A program made the translations under genes and the position numbers. The notes beneath the pieces are model-generated. The model was not told the DNA's origin. It saw nothing but the letters and a program-made list of their open reading frames with translations, and did no database searches. A stretch of DNA of 64,000 nucleotides, taken from NCBI GenBank assembly GCA_905203995.1, contig CAJKXZ010000001.1:186001-250000 (forward strand), in the 5' to 3' direction. Source of the DNA: an uncultured Methanomassiliicoccus sp. Its GTDB lineage: Archaea > Thermoplasmatota > Thermoplasmata > Methanomassiliicoccales > Methanomassiliicoccaceae. This document shows, one piece after another, positions 34,357-43,800 of the stretch (its first letter is position 1; every line of letters begins with the position of its first letter).

Positions 34357-35255
34357 TTGCTGGCGTCAAATAATTCCTGCAGTCCTTCTTCCAAGGTAAT
34401 GGATGTGTGGAAATCCAGCAAGTCTCTGGCTAACTGCACATCCGCTACCGAATAACGAATATCGGCATTTCGCGGCTCTCCATGTTGGATCTCAATCTTG
34501 TTGGAGGCAAGCTTTGCCACTTTTTTAGCAAGATCTTCAATACTTACAGCTTGTCCCGACCCGCAGTTAAACGTGACTCCGCTGACCTCGGATTCCAGAG
34601 CAGTGTAAATCATCTTAGAGACATCCTGTGCATGAAGAAAATCTCTAGTTTGTTGACCGTCGCCGTTGATAATGATTGGTTTATTGTGCGCAGCACAATC
34701 AATAAATTTTGAAATAACTCCCGAATAGGGACTGTCGACCTCTGCCCGTGGTGAATAAAAATTAAACGGTCTGATGATCACGGTCTGCAGGCCGTAAGTG
34801 TTCTCAAACATCCTGACATAATTTTCAGCAGCAAGTTTACTGGTGCCGTATACGGAAAGTGGGTTGACGGGATGTAACTCATTCACCGGTGTACTGAGTG
34901 GATTGCCATAGACGGCGGCACTGGAAATAAAAATGAATTTCTTAACTTTCGCGGCGATTGCCGCTTTAAGTACAGAAACTGTACCCATGACATTGATATC
35001 GACATCGTACAAAGGATCTTCTAAGGACTTTTGAACTGAAACCTGGGCAGCAGTATGAATAACTGCCTCTGCTCCCTGCAGCTGAGCAATCATTTCGGAA
35101 GTATCTCTAATATCGGTGATCTGCACCTTGCCCTCGGCACTTTGATGTCTGGGTGTAACAAGATCGACACCCCATGCCTCATGATTTCTAAGTTCTGCTT
35201 CTTCAAAAAGGTAAGAACTAAGTTGCCCAGAGGCACCAGTTATCAAAATATTCAT
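34320..35255 (-). CDS. NAD-dependent sugar-nucleotide epimerase/dehydratase
   Basis: 311 aa extended SDR. The cofactor loop is GASGQLSS (third Gly of the motif is Ser), with the catalytic Y-x3-K in VYGTSKLAAENYV and RPFNFYSPRA. Similar to GalE-type UDP-hexose 4-epimerases. It likely makes an activated sugar for a surface glycan; a Wzx-like flippase lies on the other strand 0.5 kb away. Substrate unresolved. Confidence 0.88.
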   Translation of the reverse strand: MNILITGASGQLSSYLFEEAELRNHEAWGVDLVTPRHQSAEGKVQITDIRDTSEMIAQLQGAEAVIHTAAQVSVQKSLEDPLYDVDINVMGTVSVLKAAIAAKVKKFIFISSAAVYGNPLSTPVNELHPVNPLSVYGTSKLAAENYVRMFENTYGLQTVIIRPFNFYSPRAEVDSPYSGVISKFIDCAAHNKPIIINGDGQQTRDFLHAQDVSKMIYTALESEVSGVTFNCGSGQAVSIEDLAKKVAKLASNKIEIQHGEPRNADIRYSVADVQLARDLLDFHTSITLEEGLQELFDASNQLSAKISMSMQ

Positions 35256-35417
35256 AGCACTATCTTTCTACCACTGAATAAAAAAAAGTTCCTATTTTGC
35301 AAGCTTAACTCGTTTCCCTTCATTTCTCCTTGTTCACTCATTTAATTTCCAGAACAATGGAGGACACCCTCCTAAACTTTAGATACTTTAATTATATCGC
35401 CCTACTGGGGATGAAAA

Positions 35418-35615
35418 GTGATTGAGATTGGAATTACTGAGCTAGTGATCATCATTGCCGCGATCATCATTATCATTGCGTTGATCAAGGCGGTTTTTGT
35501 CCTGATACCCCCGGCGATCGCCGCTGTCATTGTCTGGTTTGTGATGGAAGACTATACTTACGCCATCGTCGCGTTTGTAGTGATTCTGGTGCTATCAATT
35601 TTATTTAAAAAATAA
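35418..35615 (+). CDS. small two-helix membrane protein
   Basis: 65 aa. Two hydrophobic helices, residues ~7-40 (very Ile-rich) and ~46-62, separated by a short acidic turn (VMEDYTY), ending FKK. Start GTG at 35418, about 25 nt after an AT-rich TATA-like stretch (35387-35397), so probably leaderless. No family recognised. Confidence 0.62.
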   Translation: MIEIGITELVIIIAAIIIIIALIKAVFVLIPPAIAAVIVWFVMEDYTYAIVAFVVILVLSILFKK

Positions 35616-35700
35616 ATTTCTTTCTTTTCTTAAAGTCTTTTATTTTTGAAGGCTGGATGTTGGGCCACATCGCTCTTTGAGTTATTTCTGGCCTATAATA

Positions 35701-35711
35701 TTTTTTAAATA
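35701..35711 (+). promoter_or_regulatory. TATA box of the flippase gene
   Basis: TTTTTTAAATA, about 43 nt before the ATG at 35749. It implies a short leader carrying GGGGATC. Confidence 0.5.
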
Positions 35712-35748
35712 CTCGACGCTCCAAAGTCTTACAAAACGGACGGGGATC

Positions 35749-37203
35749 ATGGGCTTAGCGAGGAATGTAGCAAAGAACACGATAGCGATGGGCTCGGTAC
35801 AACTTGCCAGCCAACTATCAACCTTCATCTTATCAGTGTTTTTGCAGCTTTATCTGGGTAACAGCTATGGAATTTATTCTTATGCATTCTCTTTGGCTTC
35901 GCTTATTTTCATCATTGCTGATTTTGGTCTCAATTTCCAAACGGTTGTTGATGTTGCTCCCCATCGTGAAGTTGCCTCTCAGTACCTTACTAACACCATC
36001 TTTTTGCGGATGATTTTGGGCACTATTGGCATGGCTGTAACCCTGATTGTGATTGCCGTATCTAATCTTGGTTATGAGACCAATCTGGCGATTCTCATCA
36101 TTGCCTTAAGTACTGCCTTTAACTGGATTTCACAATCCTTTACGGCGATGCTCTCTGCTTTTGAGCAGATGCATTATATTATGTACACTACACTGGTGGA
36201 ACGCTGTTTTACAACATCCGTTGCCATTGTTGCTTTATTTTTAGGCTACAGATTGGAAATAATCATTCTGATTGTACTCATCGGCTCTATTCTAAATGTC
36301 TTCCTGAGCTGGGCGGTCACTTCCAAATATATCGTCAAACCCGCTAAAAAACCCAATCTCCAGCAATCGGCTACTCAGTTAAAAACCGCTATTCCTTACG
36401 CGGCGTCGGGAGTTTTAAACACCTCGATGTACTCCTTAAATGCCGTTATTATCTGGAACGTCATTCTGTGGACTGGTGGAAGTGCTGTTTACGCCGCCCA
36501 CGATACCGCCCTGTATAATCTGTCATTTAACGTTATTGTTGCTTTAATCACGATTCCTACTGTCCTGATGACGGCCTTGATGCCGGCGATTTCTCGCTTG
36601 TACAGAACTTCTTCTGATCTTACTAAACTCACTCAGCAAAAAGTGATGAAATACATGTTTGCGCTGGGTATTCCCTTGGCGATCGGGGGAATCATCCTCG
36701 CTAAAGATATCATATCTCTGATATACTCACCTGAGTTTATCGATTCTTACCAGATCTTTGCTGTTCTTGCTCCGGTCATTGCTATTAGTTATTTTGGGAC
36801 CGGGATTGGAGGTGTCTTAGCTTCTGCTGGTCTTATTAATTACAATACGCTTTCTGCTGCTATTGGGGCTGGTGTAAATGCTATTCTCTGTGTGGTTTTA
36901 GTACCCTTTTATGGTGCTATCGGGGCTGCCGCTGCCTTCACCATTGCTTATGTGGCGATTGTTGTCTCCGGAGAACGCTTCATGGCGCACAAGGTCTTCT
37001 CAGTCGACATCCGGGATATAATCGTAAAACCGATTATTGCTGCTGTGGTAATGGGTATTGTTCTTTTGATCCTGCCTCATACTTCACTAATTGTTTCCCT
37101 GCTGGTGGGCGCTATTTCATACTTCAGCGTATTCCTCATTCTGGGTGGTTTGAACAAAGATGATCGTGAAATTCTCAAGAGAGTTATGAAAAAAGGCGTC
37201 TAA
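35749..37203 (+). CDS. Wzx-like polysaccharide flippase (MOP superfamily)
   Basis: 484 aa with about 12-14 membrane segments. Begins MGLARNVAKNTIAMGSVQLA, typical of Wzx/RfbX-type lipid-linked oligosaccharide exporters, and lacks polymerase or ligase motifs. Moves a lipid-linked glycan across the membrane, likely for surface glycan or S-layer glycosylation. An earlier in-frame start (35677) lies before the TATA box and is rejected. The epimerase nearby may supply sugar donors. Confidence 0.87.
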   Translation: MGLARNVAKNTIAMGSVQLASQLSTFILSVFLQLYLGNSYGIYSYAFSLASLIFIIADFGLNFQTVVDVAPHREVASQYLTNTIFLRMILGTIGMAVTLIVIAVSNLGYETNLAILIIALSTAFNWISQSFTAMLSAFEQMHYIMYTTLVERCFTTSVAIVALFLGYRLEIIILIVLIGSILNVFLSWAVTSKYIVKPAKKPNLQQSATQLKTAIPYAASGVLNTSMYSLNAVIIWNVILWTGGSAVYAAHDTALYNLSFNVIVALITIPTVLMTALMPAISRLYRTSSDLTKLTQQKVMKYMFALGIPLAIGGIILAKDIISLIYSPEFIDSYQIFAVLAPVIAISYFGTGIGGVLASAGLINYNTLSAAIGAGVNAILCVVLVPFYGAIGAAAAFTIAYVAIVVSGERFMAHKVFSVDIRDIIVKPIIAAVVMGIVLLILPHTSLIVSLLVGAISYFSVFLILGGLNKDDREILKRVMKKGV

Positions 37204-37246
37204 ACTTTAATTAGTGGTAGTTTACAAAACACATTACAGGTGTAAT

Positions 37247-37564
37247 ATGTCTAAATCAGAAACTCTTGTTGAAACAAGGCCCTTGGAGATTGGTGAAGTC
37301 GAAGAGAAAAATGTGGTCTCCGCAGATGGCAGAATTCTTGGTAAATTAACGGGCATGTGGATCAACACTTCAACCTGGGACGTCGAACATCTCATTGTGG
37401 AAGTCGAAAAAGACGTAGCCGAAATGTTAGATTTAAAAAAGAAAATGTTGAAAGGAACTAAAACTGCACTCCCGGTGAGGTATGTGGAAGTAGTTTCCGA
37501 TGTGGTGAAACTCAATTCCACAATTGAGGAGCTTAGCGGTTCCCTTTCAGAATCTAAAGTTTAA
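37247..37564 (+). CDS. PRC-barrel domain protein, CdpB-like
   Basis: 105 aa with one PRC barrel: KNVVSADGRILGKLTGMW at the start and PVRYVEVVSDVVKL at the end, with a helical Lys-rich loop between. In size and form it resembles the archaeal division proteins CdpB, but no division gene is adjacent. AGGTG at 37238-37242 precedes the ATG at 37247, so earlier in-frame codons are rejected. Ends 2 nt before the convergent ZIP gene. Confidence 0.82.
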   Translation: MSKSETLVETRPLEIGEVEEKNVVSADGRILGKLTGMWINTSTWDVEHLIVEVEKDVAEMLDLKKKMLKGTKTALPVRYVEVVSDVVKLNSTIEELSGSLSESKV

Positions 37565-37566
37565 AG

Positions 37567-38367
37567 TTAATGAGTATGGGCCTCTCCAGTAAGCATGTTG
37601 ATGATGAAGATCAGAAGGATACCGATAACTACCAGCGCATAGGACTTGTAATTGCTGTGCTTTTCATGGAATGCTTCTGGAAGCAGGTCATAGATACCCA
37701 CGAAGGTAAATGTTCCACCAGCTAACGCCATCAAGATACCAATGGGTGCCGCTTCCACCAAATCGACCACAAAGTAAGAGGCAATTGCGGCAATAGGTGT
37801 GATCAAGCTGAACAAAGCCACATTGATTAAACCCTGTTTACGAGGGATATCTGCTAAGCAGAAGGTGGTTGACAGTGAAAAGAGATCGATTGCTTTGTGG
37901 GCTAAGATCGCAATAAAAACAACTGCACCCAACTCAGAATTGTATTCCGAAGCAACAATGGCCGCACCTAATGCTAAGCCATCTACTGCTGAATGAATGC
38001 CTAATCCTGTAAAGGCAGCCATTGAAGTGAGTTTGTGTTTGTGCTCATTCGTATGATTGTGACATTTTTTCTCATGACGTTCTTTGATGATGATCTCAAT
38101 CATCAGCAGCACTACGAATCCAATCATTACCCACATCAGTGCGGAAGAGATTGCATCGTGGGGGTCGCCACCTTCTTCAAGAATGGTATTGATCGCTTCT
38201 GGAATCAAAATCAAAAAGCTTGCACCGATGAATACACCAGCACTGATGGCCACGAAATAATGAAGATTTGATGAGCTCCATTTACGCAGATACGGCAACG
38301 CTCCGCCTATTAAAGAAATGATAATTATTGCTAATATGTAGACTGCTAGTTCGACTAGTGTACTCAT
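37567..38367 (-). CDS. ZIP family divalent metal transporter
   Basis: 266 aa with eight predicted helices. Metal-site motifs HSAVDGLALGAA (helix IV) and LAHKAIDLFSL (helix V; HK at the usual HE position). A His-rich loop (HEKKCHNHTNEHKHK) precedes helix IV as in ZIP proteins. Imports zinc, iron or manganese. ATG 38367 is preferred over 38388, which would add seven residues. A His-rich small protein is encoded 450 nt upstream on the same strand. Confidence 0.9.
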   Translation of the reverse strand: MSTLVELAVYILAIIIISLIGGALPYLRKWSSSNLHYFVAISAGVFIGASFLILIPEAINTILEEGGDPHDAISSALMWVMIGFVVLLMIEIIIKERHEKKCHNHTNEHKHKLTSMAAFTGLGIHSAVDGLALGAAIVASEYNSELGAVVFIAILAHKAIDLFSLSTTFCLADIPRKQGLINVALFSLITPIAAIASYFVVDLVEAAPIGILMALAGGTFTFVGIYDLLPEAFHEKHSNYKSYALVVIGILLIFIINMLTGEAHTH

Positions 38368-38817
38368 CGTGATCAAGCAACGAATCATGACATATTATTA
38401 AAAACTTTAGTATTTCTTAATAAAGTCTTTACCGTGTTTAAGTCTTGACACTATGACATATCTCATCAGCCATCAACCAATTGCGGGGGCTGCTGACCCG
38501 CTGCCAGTAGTTTCCTGGGCGGTCCATAGGTCTGATTAATCCCCTCAAAGATTAACAAGAATGAACTTAGAATCTAGTTATGGCTTATCATGTATATCAT
38601 CTTCGTGAGTTAGCTCAGCGGTTGTGTAGTGATCTTGATATGAGCAATCTGCACTAGCTCTCCAACTCATCCGGATAGGTGCCCATAGCTCGTTACCCTT
38701 TGTCCCTAATCTTTTTATGCACGAGCGCTATGCAGTATTACTTTTAGTGATTTTAATTTATAATATTAATGAATAAATATTTACTAACTCTTACGAGTTA
38801 GTTCAGTTTCATCGCTA
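38368..38817. other. 450-nt intergenic region with structured segments
   Basis: No open frame of note. It holds a GC-rich patch in AT-rich surroundings (about 38480-38540, including GCGGG/CCCGC pairing) and a segment at about 38605-38672 closed by GTGAGTT/AACTCAT with GCTC/GAGC inside. These look like folded RNA, but no known RNA family is recognised: there is no T-loop, RNase P or SRP signature. Confidence 0.4.
38784..38801 (-). terminator. hairpin after the His-rich gene
   Basis: CTAACTC-TTAC-GAGTTAG, a perfect 7-bp stem with a 4-nt loop, located 17 nt past the stop codon of the leftward His-rich gene and followed by AT-rich sequence. Confidence 0.5.
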
Positions 38818-39045
38818 TTAGTGTTTGTGATCATGCACCTCATCATCATGATCATGAGCTTCATCGCTATGTTCATGAGTATGGGTTATGCTACCATGTA
38901 GATGCTCATGCGTATGTCTGGTCCCATCATCATGTATGTGTTCATGAGTATGGACCAGCTCCCCGTGTTGATGTTCATGGATATGGGGATTAGCATGTTC
39001 ATGACCATGATTGTGCGACAATTCTTTGTATGAACCCTCAGTCAT
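38818..39045 (-). CDS. histidine-rich metal-binding small protein
   Basis: 75 aa, of which 24 are His, mostly spaced H-x-H. A core unit H-T-H-E-H recurs three times (about residues 32, 44 and 55). Acidic residues fill the gaps and there is no signal peptide or membrane segment, so it is cytosolic. Likely binds Ni, Zn, Co or Cu as a store or buffer, like Hpn or the His-rich tails of nickel chaperones. A ZIP transporter gene lies downstream on the same strand. Low complexity rules out a finer call. Confidence 0.75.
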   Translation of the reverse strand: MTEGSYKELSHNHGHEHANPHIHEHQHGELVHTHEHIHDDGTRHTHEHLHGSITHTHEHSDEAHDHDDEVHDHKH

Positions 39046-39089
39046 ACTGGTTTTGTTTGGAACAGGCTGTATTTATATTTTACATCCTC

Positions 39090-39464
39090 TTATTCTCTCC
39101 CCCAGACGTCTGATGGAAGTCCTTCGTACATTCTCAACATCTCTTCATCATCTGAATCATGAGATTCCATACTCGCTAATCTGATGACTTGATCGGTCTT
39201 CAACATCCAGTAGTGAATCCTCCACATTTTTCCTTTTTTCAGATGAACTTCTTCTTCCATCGTGGTGAGAAGTCCCTCTTCTTCCAACATGTAGAAGATA
39301 TCTCTGTCCTCCGAAGCTAATCGATTATCGATAACAGAACCTGCATATCCAAAGAAACTAGCAACATATTCTGCAAGCTTCTTGAGGTCTTCTTCCTCCA
39401 TGCCTTTTTTTCCAAGAGTGTTCTTTAAAGCTAATTCTATTTCGGTTAATGATGCTACTGCCAT
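39090..39464 (-). CDS. DUF6015-like archaeal protein
   Basis: 124 aa. Helical N-terminus, then IIDNRL-like SVIDNRLASEDRDIFYMLEE, then GKMWRIHYWML, a pattern I associate with DUF6015 proteins of Thermoplasmata; the family name is from memory and tentative. Looks like a small winged-helix-style protein of unknown role. Same direction as the His-rich gene, 44 nt upstream of it. Confidence 0.7.
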   Translation of the reverse strand: MAVASLTEIELALKNTLGKKGMEEEDLKKLAEYVASFFGYAGSVIDNRLASEDRDIFYMLEEEGLLTTMEEEVHLKKGKMWRIHYWMLKTDQVIRLASMESHDSDDEEMLRMYEGLPSDVWGRE

Positions 39465-39667
39465 GCTTCATTGATTTCTAATTAGGGCATAGATATATTT
39501 TTTCATTAAAGTATACTATTGTAAAATGTGACAATTAGTGTACTGGCTAACATTATTTTTATCAAAATTCTATTTTTTCATCTTCAAAATTTAAATTTGA
39601 ATAGATATAACAATAATTAATTACAAAATTTAGATATAATGATATCGCCTCATTCTCTGTGATATCT

Positions 39668-40153
39668 ATGACATTAAGGTGTGATACTAAAATCTACCTG
39701 TTCGAAGAGAAAAAGCCATGGAACACCAATATTGCCGTCAGAAATGAAATTAACAATGGAAAACGAATTTTGTATGTTTCCAAAGTTCCTTTGCCGATTT
39801 TAAAATCACAGCTGGACGCTCCTGATCACTTGATCAATTTAAAATGGTTCTCGGCCAGACCAGAACCGGATTGCGTTTCACCGCTGAATGTAGAAGCACT
39901 TAGTAGGACAATAAAGGAGTTTATTAGTCACGGTCCAAACGGCGTGATTGTCCTCAACGGCATCGATGTGATGAGCAACTGGACGTACTTTAGTAAGATC
40001 TACGCCACCCTACAGAATATCAAACAGATCGTCAGTCAGAACGACCATACACTCATCATCACAATTGATCCTACCTCAATTGATGCTCGTAAATTGCATC
40101 TGCTAGAAACACTCGTTGATAAAATAGTGTCTAAAAAATCAAAAAGTATTTAA
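39668..40153 (+). CDS. DUF835 domain protein
   Basis: 161 aa. The fold features a central NGVIVLNGIDVMSNWTYF stretch and DHTLIITIDPTSIDARKLHLLE, hallmarks of DUF835, which occurs in archaeal signal-transduction proteins often fused to PAS or kinase domains. Here it is alone. ATG 39668 chosen; a GTG three codons before is possible. Function unknown. Confidence 0.78.
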   Translation: MTLRCDTKIYLFEEKKPWNTNIAVRNEINNGKRILYVSKVPLPILKSQLDAPDHLINLKWFSARPEPDCVSPLNVEALSRTIKEFISHGPNGVIVLNGIDVMSNWTYFSKIYATLQNIKQIVSQNDHTLIITIDPTSIDARKLHLLETLVDKIVSKKSKSI

Positions 40154-40249
40154 TTTAAGTATTTGGTGCATATTAGATACTAATTAGTGCAGATTAGGTA
40201 CCATATCCTGGTAAATTTAAAAGGCGTCATTATGTCTTTGAGTTAATCG

Positions 40250-40804
40250 TCATATGGCGCCGATGCCCTCTAAAAGCACTTTCAAACCAATGAGTATCAA
40301 AACAATGCCACCAAAGATCTCTGCCCATGACTGAAATCTCATGCCAAAAAAGCTACCTGATTTAACACCGATGTAAGAAATAATGAAAGTAATCAGGCCG
40401 ATGACGATTACGGCTGGAATTAAACTAACATTTACAAATGAGAAAGAGATGCCTACTGCTAGCGAATCAATGCTGGTGGCAATAGAAAGCACAATTAAAT
40501 TTTTAAAATCCAGACCTTTGCCAGTATCTTTCTCTTCTCGGGATTGTTTAATCATCCGCAATCCAAGGATAATCAACAATGCGGCGGCTATAAAGTAACT
40601 AAATGATTCGATAAAGCCATGAAAACTCTCACCAATGTAGTAACCAATTATGGGCATCAGGGCTTGGAAGCCGCCGAAAAAGAGGGCAACAATGGCTGCT
40701 TCTTTTACAGTCGTCTTTTTTAGAGTGATACCTTTGCAGATGGCAACCGCAAAAGCATCCATGGACAAACCGATGGCTATCAGAATGAGCTCAATAAGAT
40801 TCAT
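40250..40804 (-). CDS. mntP: manganese efflux pump MntP
   Basis: 184 aa, six membrane segments in two halves. Each half carries the DAFAV/DSLAVG signature with the conserved Asp: LSMDAFAVAICKG and ATSIDSLAVGISF. Exports Mn(II) when in excess. ATG 40804; an earlier in-frame ATG adds four residues. Together with the ZIP gene it points to metal homeostasis in this part of the genome. Confidence 0.92.
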   Translation of the reverse strand: MNLIELILIAIGLSMDAFAVAICKGITLKKTTVKEAAIVALFFGGFQALMPIIGYYIGESFHGFIESFSYFIAAALLIILGLRMIKQSREEKDTGKGLDFKNLIVLSIATSIDSLAVGISFSFVNVSLIPAVIVIGLITFIISYIGVKSGSFFGMRFQSWAEIFGGIVLILIGLKVLLEGIGAI

Positions 40805-40857
40805 AGTAACCCACAAGCTGGTCGGTGCTTACGGTCATACATCATTGCACACATCAC

Positions 40858-43800
40858 TTACATGAAATCGGTGAGCTTACACTTTTTAATTTTATCTGAT
40901 TGGAATAGTGAATTCATTGATTCTTCAACGATTGCTATCCGTTGCTGCGTATAGGCGTCGAGATCAAATCTTTCGCTAATCTCTTTCGCAATCTCCAAGT
41001 ATTTTTTAACACTTTTTTCATGCACTGTTAGCGTTAAGCTGTTTCCGCAGTAACAACGCCCAATCAGCGGAACCCGTCGATATTTGGCATTGCATTTGGT
41101 ACAGCGCAGAGTTTGTGAAGAGAAACTCTTCAAATTACCAATCATGTCGGGTAAGAAGTGCTTAGTAATGACGCGGTGAGCCACATCCTGTGCATTCACG
41201 GCTCGTACTTTGCGGGCAATCTCAAGCTGCGCATTCATCTTATCGATCATCGTTTCTAAAGTTTTATAGGCTGATTCGGCGGGGCCCGCTGAAATATTGG
41301 AGGTGTCGTGTGTATAGCCAAAGCCTTCATACTGGAGTGACGAACCAATCCTAGCGGCAACCGTATCCATTATTTTCTCAATTTCTTTAGGATGCTTGTA
41401 TTCCATCGTTGCCTGATAAAACTCTAATGGGTACTCCCACAATACATCGATGTTATGTGCTTCTTTATCAATTTCATTAGGATCCAGTCTCGTTGTGAGA
41501 ACTAATGGTGCATCCATCAGCCCTCCTCTGCGATCAGGTAAGAATGATCTGGAAAAGTTGATCAGACCGTCTAGTAACAAGATAACTGAATCTTCATCAC
41601 CATCGGCATTACGCCTTTTAGAGGCATGAAAGAAAGGATGGCCGTAACCAACATTTGATCTTGTGTAACCGATCAAACGGCAGAGAATACCACCAGAAGT
41701 GTGCGGCGCCAAACCGATCGTCAATTGTCCGATCAAATCCTCTTTTGTTTCAGCGTTGTAGAAACTTTCCATGCCGTAATGTCTTTCCAACATGGTATCA
41801 ATGAATTTTGATACCTTGACCAGATAATTTCCACAGCCGACCGAGGGGATGATATCCTGCACACGCAGTTCGCATACCTGATCGCCGCTGGTCAGCTCAT
41901 TCCCGAAAGCGTCAACTTCATAGCCCAATTCCTTGGCTTTCTCAACACTTAGACCGATCTCATTCGGTCGGAAGTGGGTGACGGGGACATCGGTCATATC
42001 ATAGCGGATGGTACCGTCTTTGAAAACAAACAGTCCATTGGCCGCCCGCAGTATGCCCTTTTCTAAGGCCTCAGGGGTCTTATTGTGGGACATCATTCCC
42101 TGCACACCTTTTATTTCGGGCGCCGGGAAAATGTTCACTCTTTTAAGTGCATCTGAGAGTATGTTCGGCAATTCTATTTTTTGTGCAGTGGGTTCGCTAG
42201 TCGGTATCGTATGTCCGCCGCATTCGGGACATCCACAGAAATAGGTATTCCGACCGCAGACTGTACACTGCCGCACGCCGACCTCTACTTCAATCGATCG
42301 ATTTCTCACCGCTACGGAAACAAGACGCTGCATACCGCCGTTTTGACCTAAGGGGAAGAGAGCGTGTGGCGGTGGTTTCATTTCTCTTTCCTTAGCTTTT
42401 TCCGGCCGGCCCATTCTCGCTCCAATTCTGGTTACCGCCCGTGCTCTGACTTCAATGCCCATGGCCTGAGAGACTGCCCGTAGGGTGTCTGAGGAAAAGG
42501 CCCGCTCTTCTTCTTCACCAGGATCAGCCAGCGGTGATTTTTCAACGATCTTTCCTTCGCTAACGCCTAGACCTAAACCTTCCAACAAGGGCATTGTGTA
42601 AAAATCAATGACGATCTTGCCATCTTCGATGGTGTGTAAGGCTCCTAGGGTCTCTAAGGTCCTTTTTGGAAAGTTCTCTCGCGGCAGAATTAACTTTCCC
42701 TCAGCATAGCTGCCGGTTTTAAGAATCTCTGCGCGGAGTTCACTGAGATTGGCAATCGTCTCATCATACCAGAAAAGATTGAATTTAGGATGAAGCGGTA
42801 CATCATATGTCCTGGCAATTTCTTTGGCCCGCTCATATGTAGGATCTTCCCAATCTTCAGGAAGTTCGTTGCATTTTGCTCTTAATTCGACCTTATACCA
42901 TTCAATGGAGTAAGCTCCCGGTGCCAGAACATGGTTGTTTTCCATGAACTCACCATAAGGCAAAAGCACTTCGCCCAGATCGATAATTTCATCAATGTCC
43001 TTTCTGATCTTACGAACTTCTTCGGGAGTCTCTGGTTGAATGAGATCACCGTTTTTCATAAGCAGAATCGGACCCTCGATTTGATCACAGGGAGTAACTG
43101 CCCCGGCTTTACCCGGTCGTTCAATTTTAATCTGAGTACCGATGGCAAGGAAATCATCCAGTGCGAACATAGTACTGGGATGAATCGCTAAAGCAGCTAG
43201 ACCCGTTGTCCGGCCTCGCCCGTAGCGCAGCCGCAATCCGCCGGCAGTCGAAGGGTGGCCAATAACCGGTCTTCCGGCCACCATGTCTTTGAGGAATTTG
43301 GAATCAGGAACGATACCTTTAGTCTCTTTACCACCAGAAACCTCTGCTTCATGGTGCTGTTTCCATTTGAGGTACTCATCGATAAATTCCCAGCCGTCAA
43401 TGCCCAGCTTTTTAACGTGTTTCTGAATCTTCGGGGCTTTCAGACACATACCTTCGGCAATAACCAGACAGGCACCGCCTCGGACTTGATTGGTCTCAAT
43501 TCGCGGAAGATCTCGGAAACCGGATATCTCCATTTTTTCAGTACCTTCACCGTCAACGCACACCGGGCAGGAACGGGCAATGATCTCAATCTCTTCATTT
43601 CCCGGACAATACTGCAGATGCTGGCATTGACGATATAAGGGAATTTCTTCCTTGAAACGCTGAACTTCCGATTCCGTGGGCTGGTATTTGCCCAGTCCTA
43701 ACTCTCTTCGGACCACGTCACCGATGAGCACACTTAAAGCTTGACCAGTTCCACCGGCAGCACGAATAGGGCCGGCAAAAGAGAGTGAAAGATACTCACT

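Noticed and set aside
38605..38672. tRNA gene
   Set aside because: The A-box-like start has no matching T-arm (no GTTCRANTC) and no CCA, and the candidate anticodon arm does not pair.
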